From contig CATONX010000018.1 of the NCBI GenBank assembly GCA_951801675.1, forward strand, positions 1-50,183: a DNA stretch of 50,183 bases. Direction: 5' to 3'. Shown piece after piece: positions 24,465-32,843 of the stretch. The translations under genes and the position numbers were made by a program. Source of the stretch: an uncultured Eubacteriales bacterium. GTDB lineage: Bacteria; Bacillota; Clostridia; Oscillospirales; Acutalibacteraceae. Below the pieces are notes generated by a model. That model was not told where the DNA came from. It was given only the letters and a program-made list of their open reading frames with translations, and searched no databases. Each line of letters begins with the position of its first letter. Positions within the stretch are counted from its first letter, which is position 1.

Positions 24465-24473
24465 TGGTATAAT
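24465..24473 (+). promoter_or_regulatory. Extended -10 promoter of the rRNA methyltransferase gene
   Basis: TGGTATAAT, an extended -10 with no clear -35 at normal distance. It covers the ATG at 24472, which rules that codon out as the translation start. Confidence 0.55.
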
Positions 24474-24507
24474 GCTCGAAGTTTTGTTCGCAAAGGGGAG
24501 AGGCGCA

Positions 24508-25710
24508 TTGCAAAGAGGACAGGTATGGCTCAAAAAAGGCGAGGGACGGGCTCTAAAGGCCGGCGGCCTTTGGGTGTATGACAACGAGATCGCCCAAATC
24601 AAAGGAGAGCCAAAAGACGGGGATATTGTGGATGTGATGGATTTCGGCGGCTATTTTCAGGGAGCCGGCTTTCTCAACACCCAGTCGAAGATCACCGTGC
24701 GGCTGCTTACCAGAAAAAATGCGCAGGAAATCGACGAAGATTTCCTGCGCAGCCGGATCGATGCTTGTGTGAACCTGCGAAAAGCGGTGACAGGGCTTCA
24801 TACCTGCCGCCTGATATTCGGCGAGGCGGATTTCCTGCCGGGCCTGACGGTGGACAAGTACGGAAGCGTATTGGTCGTCCAGTCCCTGGCGCTGGGGATT
24901 GACCGGCTCAAAGGCACCCTTCTTCGCCTTCTGTGCGAGCGGCTGGAAGCGGAAGGCTTCCCGGTCACCGGCGTATACGAGCGGTCGGACGCCAAGGTGC
25001 GCCGCAAGGAAGGAATGGAGCTGTTCTCCGGCTTTTTGGGCGCACCCTTTGACACGAAGATTCAGATCGAGGAAAACGGCCTCAAGTTCGAGGTGGACGT
25101 GGCGGAAGGGCAGAAAACCGGCTATTTTCTCGACCAGCGGTTTAATCGTTTCGCCCTTCGTAAGCTGTGCAAGGGAGCGAAGGTGCTCGACTGCTTTACC
25201 CATACCGGTTCCTTCGCGCTCAACGCCGCGGCGGGCGGCGCAAGGAAGGTGATAGGGGTGGACGCGTCCCAGCTGGCGGTGGAGCAGGCCCGGAAAAATG
25301 CCTCTTTAAACGGCTTTGAGGACCGGGTGGAGTTTCTGTGCGCCGACGTGTTCGACCTGCTCCCAAAGCTCGAGGAAAAAGGGGAGCAGTACGACGTGGT
25401 GGTGCTCGACCCGCCTGCCTTTACCAAATCCCGCAGCTCGGTGAAAGCGGCGGCGAGAGGCTACCGGGAGATCAACCGCCGTGCCATGGCCTTAGTGCGC
25501 GACGGCGGGTATCTCGCCACCTGCACCTGCTCGCACTTTATGACCCAGGAGCTTTTTGCCGACGTGATCCAAAAGGCCGCCAGGGACGCCCGCTGTCGGG
25601 TGCGTCAGCTGGAGTTTCGCACCCAGTCTCCCGACCATCCCATTCTCTGGGCGGACGAGCAGTCCTATTACCTGAAATTCTATCTATTGCAAATCGTCCG
25701 GGAAGCCTAA
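24508..25710 (+). CDS. Class I rRNA large-subunit methyltransferase (RlmI-like, PUA domain)
   Basis: A 400-residue SAM-dependent methyltransferase related to RlmI, which makes 5-methylcytosine in 23S rRNA. An N-terminal PUA domain (about 1-70, ending GRALKAGGLWVYDNEI style) precedes an insert and a Rossmann domain with GQKTGYFLDQR, VLDCFTHTGSFALNAA, VVLDPPAFTKSRSSV and CTCSHF, whose Cys fits the catalytic nucleophile of m5C enzymes. The TTG at 24508 is the start: AGGGGAG is seven bases upstream and the ATG at 24472 lies in the promoter. It converges on the dCMP deaminase gene with only 13 bases between, and no terminator is visible there. Confidence 0.9.
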   Translation: MQRGQVWLKKGEGRALKAGGLWVYDNEIAQIKGEPKDGDIVDVMDFGGYFQGAGFLNTQSKITVRLLTRKNAQEIDEDFLRSRIDACVNLRKAVTGLHTCRLIFGEADFLPGLTVDKYGSVLVVQSLALGIDRLKGTLLRLLCERLEAEGFPVTGVYERSDAKVRRKEGMELFSGFLGAPFDTKIQIEENGLKFEVDVAEGQKTGYFLDQRFNRFALRKLCKGAKVLDCFTHTGSFALNAAAGGARKVIGVDASQLAVEQARKNASLNGFEDRVEFLCADVFDLLPKLEEKGEQYDVVVLDPPAFTKSRSSVKAAARGYREINRRAMALVRDGGYLATCTCSHFMTQELFADVIQKAARDARCRVRQLEFRTQSPDHPILWADEQSYYLKFYLLQIVREA

Positions 25711-25723
25711 CCGGACATGCGGT

Positions 25724-26212
25724 TTAATACCCGCCCTCTCCGGTGAGGACCTCGTCGTTATCCACCCATTCCTGGACGTAGACGGCGGTGAATTCCTGCG
25801 TGGTGTTGCGGATGACCACCCGCTTGATGCCGGCGTTGATGATGAGCCGGCGGCACATGGAGCAGGGGCTGGTACCGGGGACGATTTCATTGGTTTTCGC
25901 GTCCCGGCAGACCATGTAAAGGGTGCTGCCGATCATGTCGTTGCGGGCGGCGGAAATGATGGCGTTTGCCTCCGCATGGACCGAACGGCACAGCTCATAC
26001 CGTTCCCCCTTGGGAATCCCCAGCTTTTCGCGCATACAGACCCCCATGTCGCAGCAGTTTTTTCGGCCCCGGGGCGCGCCGTTGTAGCCGGTGGCGATAA
26101 TCTGGTCGTTTTTGACGATAATGGCGCCGAAATTGCGGCGCAGGCAGGTACCGCGCTCGGCTACGGTCTGGGCGATGTCCAGATAATAATTCTCCTTGTC
26201 CCGTCTGGTCAT
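25724..26212 (-). CDS. Deoxycytidylate (dCMP) deaminase, ComEB-like
   Basis: A 162-residue zinc deaminase that turns dCMP into dUMP for thymidylate synthesis. The zinc motifs are HAE in SVHAEANAIISAA and PCSMC in SPCSMCRRLII, as in the cytidine/deoxycytidylate deaminase family. Extra cysteines in NCCDMGVCMRE fit the dCMP deaminase subgroup, which binds a second zinc. GGAGG precedes the ATG. It is divergent from rsmA. Confidence 0.92.
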   Translation of the reverse strand: MTRRDKENYYLDIAQTVAERGTCLRRNFGAIIVKNDQIIATGYNGAPRGRKNCCDMGVCMREKLGIPKGERYELCRSVHAEANAIISAARNDMIGSTLYMVCRDAKTNEIVPGTSPCSMCRRLIINAGIKRVVIRNTTQEFTAVYVQEWVDNDEVLTGEGGY

Positions 26213-26260
26213 GGGGGGTTCCCTCCTGTTCGGCTTTTTCCGAAAAGCCTCTTTTTCTTC

Positions 26261-26289
26261 ATCATACCGGATTTTTTCCGATTACGCAA
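26261..26289 (-). promoter_or_regulatory. Promoter of the dCMP deaminase gene
   Basis: On the minus strand TTGCGT (26289-26284), 17 bases and TATGAT (26266-26261). The leader contains a 7-bp hairpin, ggctttt/aaaagcc, at 26232-26249. Confidence 0.55.
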
Positions 26290-26326
26290 TCATCACTTTG
26301 ATCCAATACGAAAGCGAGGAACACGC

Positions 26327-27181
26327 ATGGACCGCCTTAGTGACATCGGCACCATCAGGGCTCTTCTTTCCCGGCACGGGTTTTCTTTCTCCAAGTCCTT
26401 GGGGCAGAACTTTCTCATAAACCCCACCGTCTGTCCCCGTATGGCAGCCCTATGCGGGGCGGACAAGGAGAGCGGCGTTCTGGAAATCGGCCCGGGGCTG
26501 GGGGTGCTGACCACACAGCTGTGCAAGCAGGCGAAAAAGGTGGTGGCCATCGAGCTGGACCGTAGGCTTCTGCCGGTTTTGGAGGAAACGCTGGAGGAAT
26601 TCGACAACGTTAAAGTCATTCACGGCGACGTATTGAAGCTCGACCTGGCAGCCCTCCTCCAGGAAGAATTTCCAGATATGCAGGTAGCTGTCTGTGCAAA
26701 CCTGCCCTATTACATCACCTCGCCCATCCTCATGGCCCTGCTGGAAAGCCGGCTGCCGGTTTCCTCCATCACCGTTATGGTGCAAAAGGAAGCGGCCGAA
26801 CGCATCTGCGCCGAACCCGGTACCCGTGCGTCGGGCGCCATTTCGCTGGCGGTGCAGTATTACGCGAGTCCCAAGGTCCTGTTTGAAGTCAGCCGGGGTT
26901 CCTTTCTGCCGGCGCCCCATGTGGACTCGGCGGTGATTTCCCTGTCGGTGCGGGAAGCGCCGCCGGTGCAGGTACAAGACGAACACAGGCTCTTCGCCGT
27001 CATTAAGGCCGCCTTCGGCCAGCGGCGAAAAACCATCTTAAACGCGGTCAGCGCCGGGCTTTCCATGCCGAAAGATGCCTTGCTTGCCGCCATCGAATCC
27101 GCCGGGCTTTCCCCGACCGCCCGGGCCGAACAGCTTACCTTGGAACAGTTCGCCGCTTTGGCGAACGCCTTGCCCAACTGA
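26327..27181 (+). CDS. rsmA: 16S rRNA dimethyladenosine transferase
   Basis: KsgA-type enzyme that dimethylates two adjacent adenines (1518 and 1519) near the 3' end of 16S rRNA, a late checkpoint in 30S assembly. The 284 residues begin with SLGQNFLIN, then EIGPGLGVLT (SAM binding), the acidic ELDRRLLPVLEE and the catalytic NLPYYITSPIL. A C-terminal helical domain completes the fold. The ATG at 26327 is preceded by GAGGA at six bases; longer in-frame readings run into the divergent promoter. Confidence 0.97.
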   Translation: MDRLSDIGTIRALLSRHGFSFSKSLGQNFLINPTVCPRMAALCGADKESGVLEIGPGLGVLTTQLCKQAKKVVAIELDRRLLPVLEETLEEFDNVKVIHGDVLKLDLAALLQEEFPDMQVAVCANLPYYITSPILMALLESRLPVSSITVMVQKEAAERICAEPGTRASGAISLAVQYYASPKVLFEVSRGSFLPAPHVDSAVISLSVREAPPVQVQDEHRLFAVIKAAFGQRRKTILNAVSAGLSMPKDALLAAIESAGLSPTARAEQLTLEQFAALANALPN

Positions 27182-27185
27182 GAAC

Positions 27186-27231
27186 GCATAAAACAAAGCC
27201 GCTGGGTTTTCCCGGCGGCTTTGTTTTATGC
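27186..27231. terminator. Shared bidirectional terminator of rsmA and the XRE gene
   Basis: Long stem gcataaaacaaagccgc...gcggctttgttttatgc, with one mismatch near the loop, and T-rich arms on both strands. The stop codon of the XRE gene (27226-27228) lies inside the stem. Confidence 0.85.
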
Positions 27232-27555
27232 TTCTTTGTGCTCTTTTTTTCGCTGAAACTCCAAAAATTCCACATAATTGCGTACCTGCTCTGTTTCCTG
27301 ATCGGAAAAATCCTTGGGCAGTGGCAGGCAGTTGGGTTCCCGGTTATAGGAAAGGGGAATATCGATGAGACCCAGAAGAAAATCCAGCGACACGTCGAAC
27401 AGCCTGGCAATTTTCAGCTTGATTTCATCGCTGGGCATGCTCCGGTCCCGTTCGTAGGAGGAGACGGTATGAAAGGAAACATGGAGCTTCTGCGCCAGTT
27501 CCATTTGAGACATGCCACGGTCCTTGCGCAGCTCCTGCAGACGTTCACCAATCAT
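27226..27555 (-). CDS. XRE-family transcriptional regulator
   Basis: A 109-residue DNA-binding protein. The helix-turn-helix spans about residues 5-60: LQELRKDRGMSQMELAQKLHVSFHTVSSYERDRSMPS, followed by the LARLF/SLDFLLGL end of the XRE domain. The short C-terminal part has no sensor domain that I recognise. It is divergent from a small membrane protein, and an inverted repeat covers its -35 region, suggesting it represses itself and perhaps its neighbour. It converges on rsmA at a shared terminator. Confidence 0.92.
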   Translation of the reverse strand: MIGERLQELRKDRGMSQMELAQKLHVSFHTVSSYERDRSMPSDEIKLKIARLFDVSLDFLLGLIDIPLSYNREPNCLPLPKDFSDQETEQVRNYVEFLEFQRKKEHKEA

Positions 27556-27579
27556 GCTTTCCCCTTCCTTCCTCTTTCT

Positions 27580-27585
27580 ATTATA
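27580..27585 (-). promoter_or_regulatory. -10 element of the XRE gene
   Basis: TATAAT on the minus strand, 25 bases before the start codon. The -35 region (about 27602-27608) is poor and lies inside the candidate operator. Confidence 0.5.
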
Positions 27586-27590
27586 GGAAA

Positions 27591-27609
27591 TTGTCGAATT
27601 TTTCGATAA
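27591..27609. promoter_or_regulatory. Candidate operator of the XRE regulator
   Basis: Inverted repeat TTGTCGAA-ttt-TTCGATAA with 7 of 8 matching positions per arm. A further TTCGAA lies at 27624-27629, 8 bases before the -35 of the divergent promoter. Confidence 0.55.
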
Positions 27610-27636
27610 AATTGCAGTAAATCTTCGAATTTTGGG

Positions 27637-27665
27637 TTGACACTAGTAAGAATCTGCTGTATTAT
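27637..27665 (+). promoter_or_regulatory. Strong promoter of the small membrane protein gene
   Basis: TTGACA (27637-27642), 17 bases and TATTAT (27660-27665). Confidence 0.75.
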
Positions 27666-27734
27666 TATCTAGAAACAGGAAGAAACTTATACATTTGTAT
27701 GTGAACTGGTTGTCAAAAGGGAGGGCAAAGAACC

Positions 27735-28190
27735 ATGCGGATGGTAAAATATGCCCAGATGGCCCTGTACGGCGTTTTATGGCTCGCCTTCTTTCTTCCG
27801 TTCTTTCCGGCGGATTTGGCGGCAGGCTGGAAAGAGACCAGCGGTTTCGCTGTTTTGTTCACGGTTTCCTTTCCAGAGGCAGGCTTCTGGATTTGTGCCG
27901 TCGGTTTTTTGGTAATTCCGGCTGTGGGCATTTTTCTGTCGGTGTTTTCCAAGCGTCTGTGCATGCAGGCGGTTGCTTCGTTGCTTCTCCCGCTTTTGGG
28001 GCTTTTCCTCTTCTGGTTGCTGTCCTCTTGGCGGCCGGCTGCGATCGGTTTGTCTCTCACCGGTATCGGATACCTGAGCTTGCTGTTCGCAGCCGTGCTG
28101 ACCCTTGTGTACCATATTACCGATTCCACCCGTCTGCAAAAATATCGGGGAAAGCTCTCTCTTGCTCCCACGGAAAAAGAAAAACTGTAA
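27735..28190 (+). CDS. Small multi-pass membrane protein, unknown function
   Basis: A 151-residue, very hydrophobic protein with about four or five transmembrane helices (near 8-27, 36-56, 57-76, 77-97 and 101-124) and a basic, hydrophilic tail of about 25 residues. I recognise no family. The start is the ATG at 27735 with GGGAGGG eight bases upstream. It has a near-consensus promoter, is divergent from an XRE regulator with a shared control region, and ends at a very strong terminator, so the pair looks like a self-contained regulated unit. Confidence 0.8.
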   Translation: MRMVKYAQMALYGVLWLAFFLPFFPADLAAGWKETSGFAVLFTVSFPEAGFWICAVGFLVIPAVGIFLSVFSKRLCMQAVASLLLPLLGLFLFWLLSSWRPAAIGLSLTGIGYLSLLFAAVLTLVYHITDSTRLQKYRGKLSLAPTEKEKL

Positions 28191-28293
28191 CAGGTGCTTA
28201 CTTCTCTGCCGTTCCTTGCGTTTCTTTCCTCTGCCAAGGACCTCCTGGCGGATCAAAGAAGAACGGCAACTTCGATAGATGAATTCCTTCTCC

Positions 28294-28345
28294 AACAAAG
28301 AGGAAGGGGCAAGGCCATTCGGCCTTGCCCCTTCCTCTTTGTTTT
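28294..28345 (+). terminator. Very long perfect hairpin terminator
   Basis: A perfect stem of about 23 bp (28294-28316 with 28321-28343), a 4-base loop and U-rich 3' flank. It is the end of the small membrane protein transcript, and may also act for the P-type ATPase from the other side. Confidence 0.85.
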
Positions 28346-28583
28346 ATTGATTTCGCTATGCCGATGAAGATACTCCATAAGAAACGCTTTGGCTGCCAGT
28401 TTCGAGCAAAGCCCAGTGACTCACCACGATCGTCTGGCAACAAAAGGGCTTTCATATGAATACCAATCCGTCCATTTACAGGCGGCAGGGCAAGATGCGG
28501 ATGAGAACAAGTCGGTGCGTTTTGAGACGCTTGCGGGTAATATGCCCGGTTAAGCGTACGCAAGCCATCGGCTGAACGGGCGG
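28346..28583. other. Gap with no recognisable gene
   Basis: This stretch after the P-type ATPase gene has a long open frame on the minus strand without start signal and a 7-bp dyad gcttgcg/cgcaagc near 28530-28565. I see no gene that I can support. Confidence 0.4.
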
Positions 28584-31241
28584 TTATGCCTCGCTGTCTT
28601 TCTTTTTGCTCTTGAATTTCCGGTAGACCCAAATGCCGAACTTGGAAAGTTCCACCACCACAATGGGCGAAAGGGAAAGGCCCACAATCCACTCCCACTC
28701 GTGCAAAGGAAGAGCCGTCAGGCCGAACAGGGTTTGCAGCGGCGGGATCAAGAGAGCCGCCAGCATGATAAGCGCGGAGACGGCAAAAGCGCCCAGCATC
28801 CTCAGGTTGGAGAAGAGGCCGATGCGAAAGAGGGAATGACGGGAACGGGCGTTAAAGGCGTGAAAGAGCTGGCTGAAAGCCAGCACCGCAAAGCCCATGG
28901 TTTGCCCCATCACCGGATCGTCCCCGCCGGAGAAGAAATGGGTTCGTCCCAGCAGATAGGCCACCACCGTAATGGCGCAGAACATGACGCCCTGCAGCGC
29001 GCAGGCAATCCCCATGCCCCCAGAGAAAATGCCTTCGTTTTTGGGGCGGGGTTTTCGCTTCATAATGTCGTATTCCGCAGGCTCCACCCCCAATGCCAGG
29101 GCGGGGAGGCTGTCGGTTACCAGGTTAATCCACAGAAGCTGGATGGGGAGCAGAGGAGCGGTGTTCCAGATAAGCATGGAGACAAAGACCGCCATCACCT
29201 CGCCTAAGTTGCAGCTGAGTAGGAAATAAACCGACTTGCGGATGTTGTCGAAAATACCCCGGCCTTCTTTGACAGCGGTGACAATGGTGGCGAAATTGTC
29301 ATCGGTGAGCACCATGTCCGCCGCACCCTTGGCCACGTCGGTACCGGTGACGCCCATGGCACAGCCGATGTCCGCCGCTTTTAAGGCGGGCGCGTCATTG
29401 ACCCCGTCACCGGTCATGGCGACGATTTCGCCTTTTTTCTGCCAGGCCTTTACAATGCGGATTTTATCCGCCGGCGTTACCCGGGCGAACACCGCGTATT
29501 TGCGGATGTCCCGGCTAAGCAGCTCGTCGCTTAACTGGGAAAGCTGGGTGCCGGTAATGGCTTCCTTGCCGCCTTCCATGATCCCGAGTTTCTTTGCAAT
29601 GGCTGAGGCGGTGGTCACATGGTCGCCGGTGATCATCACCGTGGTGATGCCCGCCGTCTTGCAGGTGGCGATGGCGTTCATCGATTCCTCACGGGGCGGA
29701 TCGATCATCCCCACCAGACCCGCGAAATGCAGATCCCGTTCGAGTTCGCCGGGAGTGGGATTGGCGGGAATTTCGTCGAGCTCCTTGTAGCCGATGGCCA
29801 GCACCCGCAGCGCTTCCGACGCCATTGCTTCGTTGGCCTTGACCGCATCCTTGATGACACCCTGGTTCTTGCACCGGTTCATCAAAATGTCCGGCGCGCC
29901 CTTGACCACCGCGATGTTGCGCCCGTCCACAAAGTTGACGGTGGTCATCAGCTTGCGGTCTGAGTCAAAGGGAATCTCCGCCATGCGTGGAAAATCGATT
30001 TCCAGCTCGTCTTTTTTCAGGTCCAGAAGGTCTCCTGCGGCGATAAGCGCCGTCTCGGTGGGGTCGCCGATGTGGCGCACCGTCCCGTCCTCCTGCTTCT
30101 CCATACGCCCGTCGTTGCACAGCACCGCCAGCTTTAAGAGAAAGTCCCGGGCTGGGTCCTCGGTTTTGGGATCAAAGTCCAGAAGTTTGCCGTTTGCGTA
30201 GGTTTTGGTCAGCGTCATCCGGTTTTGAGTCAGGGTCCCGGTTTTGTCCGAGCAGATGACCGAGGCCGAGCCCAGCGTTTCCACCGCCGGCAGCCGGCGG
30301 ATGATGGCGTTTTTCTTGACCATACGGGATACGCCCATAGCCAGCACAATGGTCACGATGGCCGGCAGCCCTTCCGGGATGGCGGCCACCGCCAGAGCTA
30401 CCGCCGTCATGAACATTTCTAAAATCCCCTGCCCGGTGATGATCCCGTACAGGAAGATGACCGCACAGATTCCCAGCGCCAGCAGCCCCAGGGTTTTCCC
30501 GAGCTTGGCGAGCTTCTTTTGCAGCGGGGTCACGTCGTCTTGCTGGGTGCCCAGCATGGCGGCGATTTTGCCCATTTCCGTGCTCATCCCCGTGTCGGTC
30601 ACGATGGCCTTCCCCCGGCCGTAGGAAACGGTGCAACCTGCGTAGACCATGTTGCGCCGGTCTCCCAGCGGAGCGATCTCTTCAAATTGCGTGGCTTCGT
30701 CCTTTTCCGCCGGGATGGATTCCCCGGTCAGCGCCGACTCGTCACACCGCAGGCTCTGCCCCTCCACAAGGCGGGCGTCGGCAGGAATAAAGTCCCCCGC
30801 TTCCAGGAGAATCACGTCGCCGGGCACCAGATCCTGAGCGCTGACTACCGAAATGTCTCCATCCCGTACCACCTTTGCGTGGGGAGCGGAGAGATTTTTG
30901 AGCGCGTCCAGCGCTGCCTCCGCCTTCGATTCCTGGATCACTCCCAGCACCGCGTTGAGCACCACGATGGCCACGATTACAATCGGTTCAAGCCAGTCGT
31001 TTTTTCCCTCCATTATGGTCACAATAATGGAGACCGCCGCCGCGATGAGAAGGATAATGACCATGAAATCCTTCATCTGCGCGGCGAAGCGCTGTAAAAA
31101 AGTTCTTTTTTTCTGATCGGTCAAACGGTTTTTTCCATATATCGTAAGGCGCTCGGCCGCTGTTTCGGCGGTCAGCCCCTTCTCCAAGTCACTTTGCAGC
31201 TCGGCCGCTACTTCTGCGGCGCCATGGTTATGCCATATCAA
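28584..31241 (-). CDS. Calcium-type P-type cation ATPase
   Basis: An 885-residue P2-type ion pump. In order: an N-terminal cation-ATPase domain, helices M1-M2, the actuator domain with CDESALTGES, M3-M4 with PEGLP (289-293) for ion binding, the phosphorylation site DKTGTLTQN with Asp332, the nucleotide domain, the hinge MTGDGVNDAPALK, and six C-terminal helices. PEGLP and length point to the SERCA/PMCA-like calcium pumps (PacL/YloB type); manganese export cannot be excluded. The TTG at 31241 is the start, seven bases after GGAGG; the nearby ATG is out of frame and ends at once. Monocistronic. Confidence 0.94.
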   Translation of the reverse strand: MIWHNHGAAEVAAELQSDLEKGLTAETAAERLTIYGKNRLTDQKKRTFLQRFAAQMKDFMVIILLIAAAVSIIVTIMEGKNDWLEPIVIVAIVVLNAVLGVIQESKAEAALDALKNLSAPHAKVVRDGDISVVSAQDLVPGDVILLEAGDFIPADARLVEGQSLRCDESALTGESIPAEKDEATQFEEIAPLGDRRNMVYAGCTVSYGRGKAIVTDTGMSTEMGKIAAMLGTQQDDVTPLQKKLAKLGKTLGLLALGICAVIFLYGIITGQGILEMFMTAVALAVAAIPEGLPAIVTIVLAMGVSRMVKKNAIIRRLPAVETLGSASVICSDKTGTLTQNRMTLTKTYANGKLLDFDPKTEDPARDFLLKLAVLCNDGRMEKQEDGTVRHIGDPTETALIAAGDLLDLKKDELEIDFPRMAEIPFDSDRKLMTTVNFVDGRNIAVVKGAPDILMNRCKNQGVIKDAVKANEAMASEALRVLAIGYKELDEIPANPTPGELERDLHFAGLVGMIDPPREESMNAIATCKTAGITTVMITGDHVTTASAIAKKLGIMEGGKEAITGTQLSQLSDELLSRDIRKYAVFARVTPADKIRIVKAWQKKGEIVAMTGDGVNDAPALKAADIGCAMGVTGTDVAKGAADMVLTDDNFATIVTAVKEGRGIFDNIRKSVYFLLSCNLGEVMAVFVSMLIWNTAPLLPIQLLWINLVTDSLPALALGVEPAEYDIMKRKPRPKNEGIFSGGMGIACALQGVMFCAITVVAYLLGRTHFFSGGDDPVMGQTMGFAVLAFSQLFHAFNARSRHSLFRIGLFSNLRMLGAFAVSALIMLAALLIPPLQTLFGLTALPLHEWEWIVGLSLSPIVVVELSKFGIWVYRKFKSKKKDSEA

Positions 31242-31292
31242 ATCGAGCCCTCCTTGTTTTTGAAACGAAATTCGTATCCATATACAAATAAT

Positions 31293-31321
31293 ATTGTACC
31301 CCCTTTTTCATAGGGATGCAA
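31293..31321 (-). promoter_or_regulatory. Promoter of the P-type ATPase gene
   Basis: On the minus strand TTGCAT (31321-31316), 17 bases and TACAAT (31298-31293), 50 bases before the TTG start. Confidence 0.6.
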
Positions 31322-31585
31322 GGCGCATTTGTGAAAGATTTCCTGTTTGTTTCGCCGTCTGTTATTCCGCATATTCACGACAAAAAACGCAAAAATTCGA
31401 GACTTGTTCACAATTACCGCAAAGGCAGAAGGTATGATAGAAAATAACTCTGCTCCATTGGATTGTGGAAAGAACCTCTTCTTTTTAAGGAATGATTTTA
31501 TGGCCCGCGTTTTGTTTTTAGCCCGGTCGGTTCACGGTTAACCGCAAACCAGCGAAAAATTCCCCCTCTGGCGGACCTTTCGCCC
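31322..31585. other. Intergenic gap without a supported gene
   Basis: AT-rich spacer between divergent promoters. A 35-codon open frame at about 31435-31541 (plus strand) has a poor ribosome binding site and no recognisable product, so it is not called. Confidence 0.4.
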
Positions 31586-31614
31586 TTGCGCGAAGAAGGC
31601 GGGACAGATATAAT
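31586..31614 (+). promoter_or_regulatory. Promoter of the FtsW/RodA-DnaD-DnaI unit
   Basis: TTGCGC (31586-31591), 17 bases and TATAAT (31609-31614). Confidence 0.65.
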
Positions 31615-31635
31615 AAAAGCATTGAGGTGAAGAGA

Positions 31636-32823
31636 ATGCGGAAAGTTTTTTCGTCCATCGGGGAGTATTTCCGGCAAACGGACAAGCTGCTGTTGCTGCT
31701 GTGCCTGCTTGCCACCGGATACGGCCTCGTTTTGCTGCTGGTGGCCGGGCAGGCCAACGACATGAAAGACAGTAGCGCGGTACTCGCCACGGTGGGCGGT
31801 TTGGATATTACCATGCAGTTTGTCAAGCAGTTCGCGTCGGTGGTGCTGGGCGTCCTCGCCGCGCTGATCATATCGGCCATCGATTATGAGATTCTTGCCG
31901 CGTGCTGGTGGATTTTAGCGCCCATATCGGTCATTTTAGTGGTTCTGACCTATTTTATCGGGATGGACACCGGCGCCGCGGACGACAAGGCCTGGCTGAT
32001 GATTCCGGGCATCGGGATGACCTTCCAGCCCTCAGAACTGTTGAAGATCGCGTTTATCATCACCTTTTCCCTGCATCTGTATAAAACCAGGGACCGGCTC
32101 AATTCCCCTCTGAACCTGCTCCTTTTGTGTATCCATGGAGCGGTGCCGGTGGGCATGATCATGCTCCAGGGAGACGACGGCACGGCGCTTGTGTTTTTGT
32201 TTATCTTCGTGGTTATGCTGTTTGTCGCGGGGATCAAGCTAAGGTATTTTGTCATCGGCGGAGTCCTTGCGGCCATTGCCGCGCCGATTCTGTGGTTTTA
32301 CGTGCTCCAGCCCTTCCAGCGGGATCGGTTTACCATCTTTCTGCACCCGGAAAACGCCCGGCTGGACGAAGGGTACCAGCAGTACCAGTCCCGTATGATC
32401 ATCGGTTCGGGCCAGCTGACCGGCAAGGGCATTGCCGACAGCGGGCAGATTAACCTGCCGGAGCGGCAAAACGACTTTATTTTCTCGGTTTCCGGGGAAA
32501 CCTTCGGTTTTATCGGCTCGGTGTTAGTGATTGCGATTCTGATCGCCGTCATCCTGCGGGTGTTCCTTGTTTCCCGGAAAGCCAAGGATATGCTCGGCTC
32601 TTTGATGTGCATGGGCATGTTTGCCACGCTGACGGCCCAGACCATCCTGAACGTAGGTATGAACATCTGCCTGATGCCGGTGGTAGGCGTAACCCTGCCC
32701 TTCTTCAGCGCCGGCGGCTCCTCCACCACCACCCTCTATCTGGGGATCGGCCTGGTGCTCAGCGTTTACATTCATTCAAAGCCCAAAACCCACACGGAAG
32801 AACTCAGACGGCGGCGGGCATAA
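31636..32823 (+). CDS. FtsW/RodA/SpoVE family peptidoglycan glycosyltransferase
   Basis: A 395-residue SEDS protein with about ten transmembrane helices that polymerises lipid II together with a class B penicillin-binding protein. The diagnostic region is GIADSGQINLPERQNDFIFSVSGETFGFIGS, followed by VGVTLPFFSAGGSS, both near the C-terminus. These motifs do not by themselves separate elongation (RodA), division (FtsW) and sporulation (SpoVE) members. The ATG at 31636 is used, eight bases after GAGG; the GTG at 31627 overlaps that site. First gene of a unit with two primosome-like genes. Confidence 0.92.
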   Translation: MRKVFSSIGEYFRQTDKLLLLLCLLATGYGLVLLLVAGQANDMKDSSAVLATVGGLDITMQFVKQFASVVLGVLAALIISAIDYEILAACWWILAPISVILVVLTYFIGMDTGAADDKAWLMIPGIGMTFQPSELLKIAFIITFSLHLYKTRDRLNSPLNLLLLCIHGAVPVGMIMLQGDDGTALVFLFIFVVMLFVAGIKLRYFVIGGVLAAIAAPILWFYVLQPFQRDRFTIFLHPENARLDEGYQQYQSRMIIGSGQLTGKGIADSGQINLPERQNDFIFSVSGETFGFIGSVLVIAILIAVILRVFLVSRKAKDMLGSLMCMGMFATLTAQTILNVGMNICLMPVVGVTLPFFSAGGSSTTTLYLGIGLVLSVYIHSKPKTHTEELRRRRA

Positions 32824-32843
32824 CGAAAAGGAACGGGATCGGC

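Noticed and set aside
26232-26255. Hairpin ggctttt/aaaagcc with T run on the plus strand
   Set aside because: It lies in the 5' leader of the minus-strand dCMP deaminase gene, with no plus-strand gene ending nearby, so it is not called as a terminator.
28198-28698. Open frame of 166 codons on the minus strand
   Set aside because: It overlaps the end of the P-type ATPase gene and includes both arms of the long hairpin. No start signal or domain is visible.
31435-31541. 35-codon frame between divergent promoters
   Set aside because: Its ribosome binding site is too close to the ATG and there is no recognisable product.
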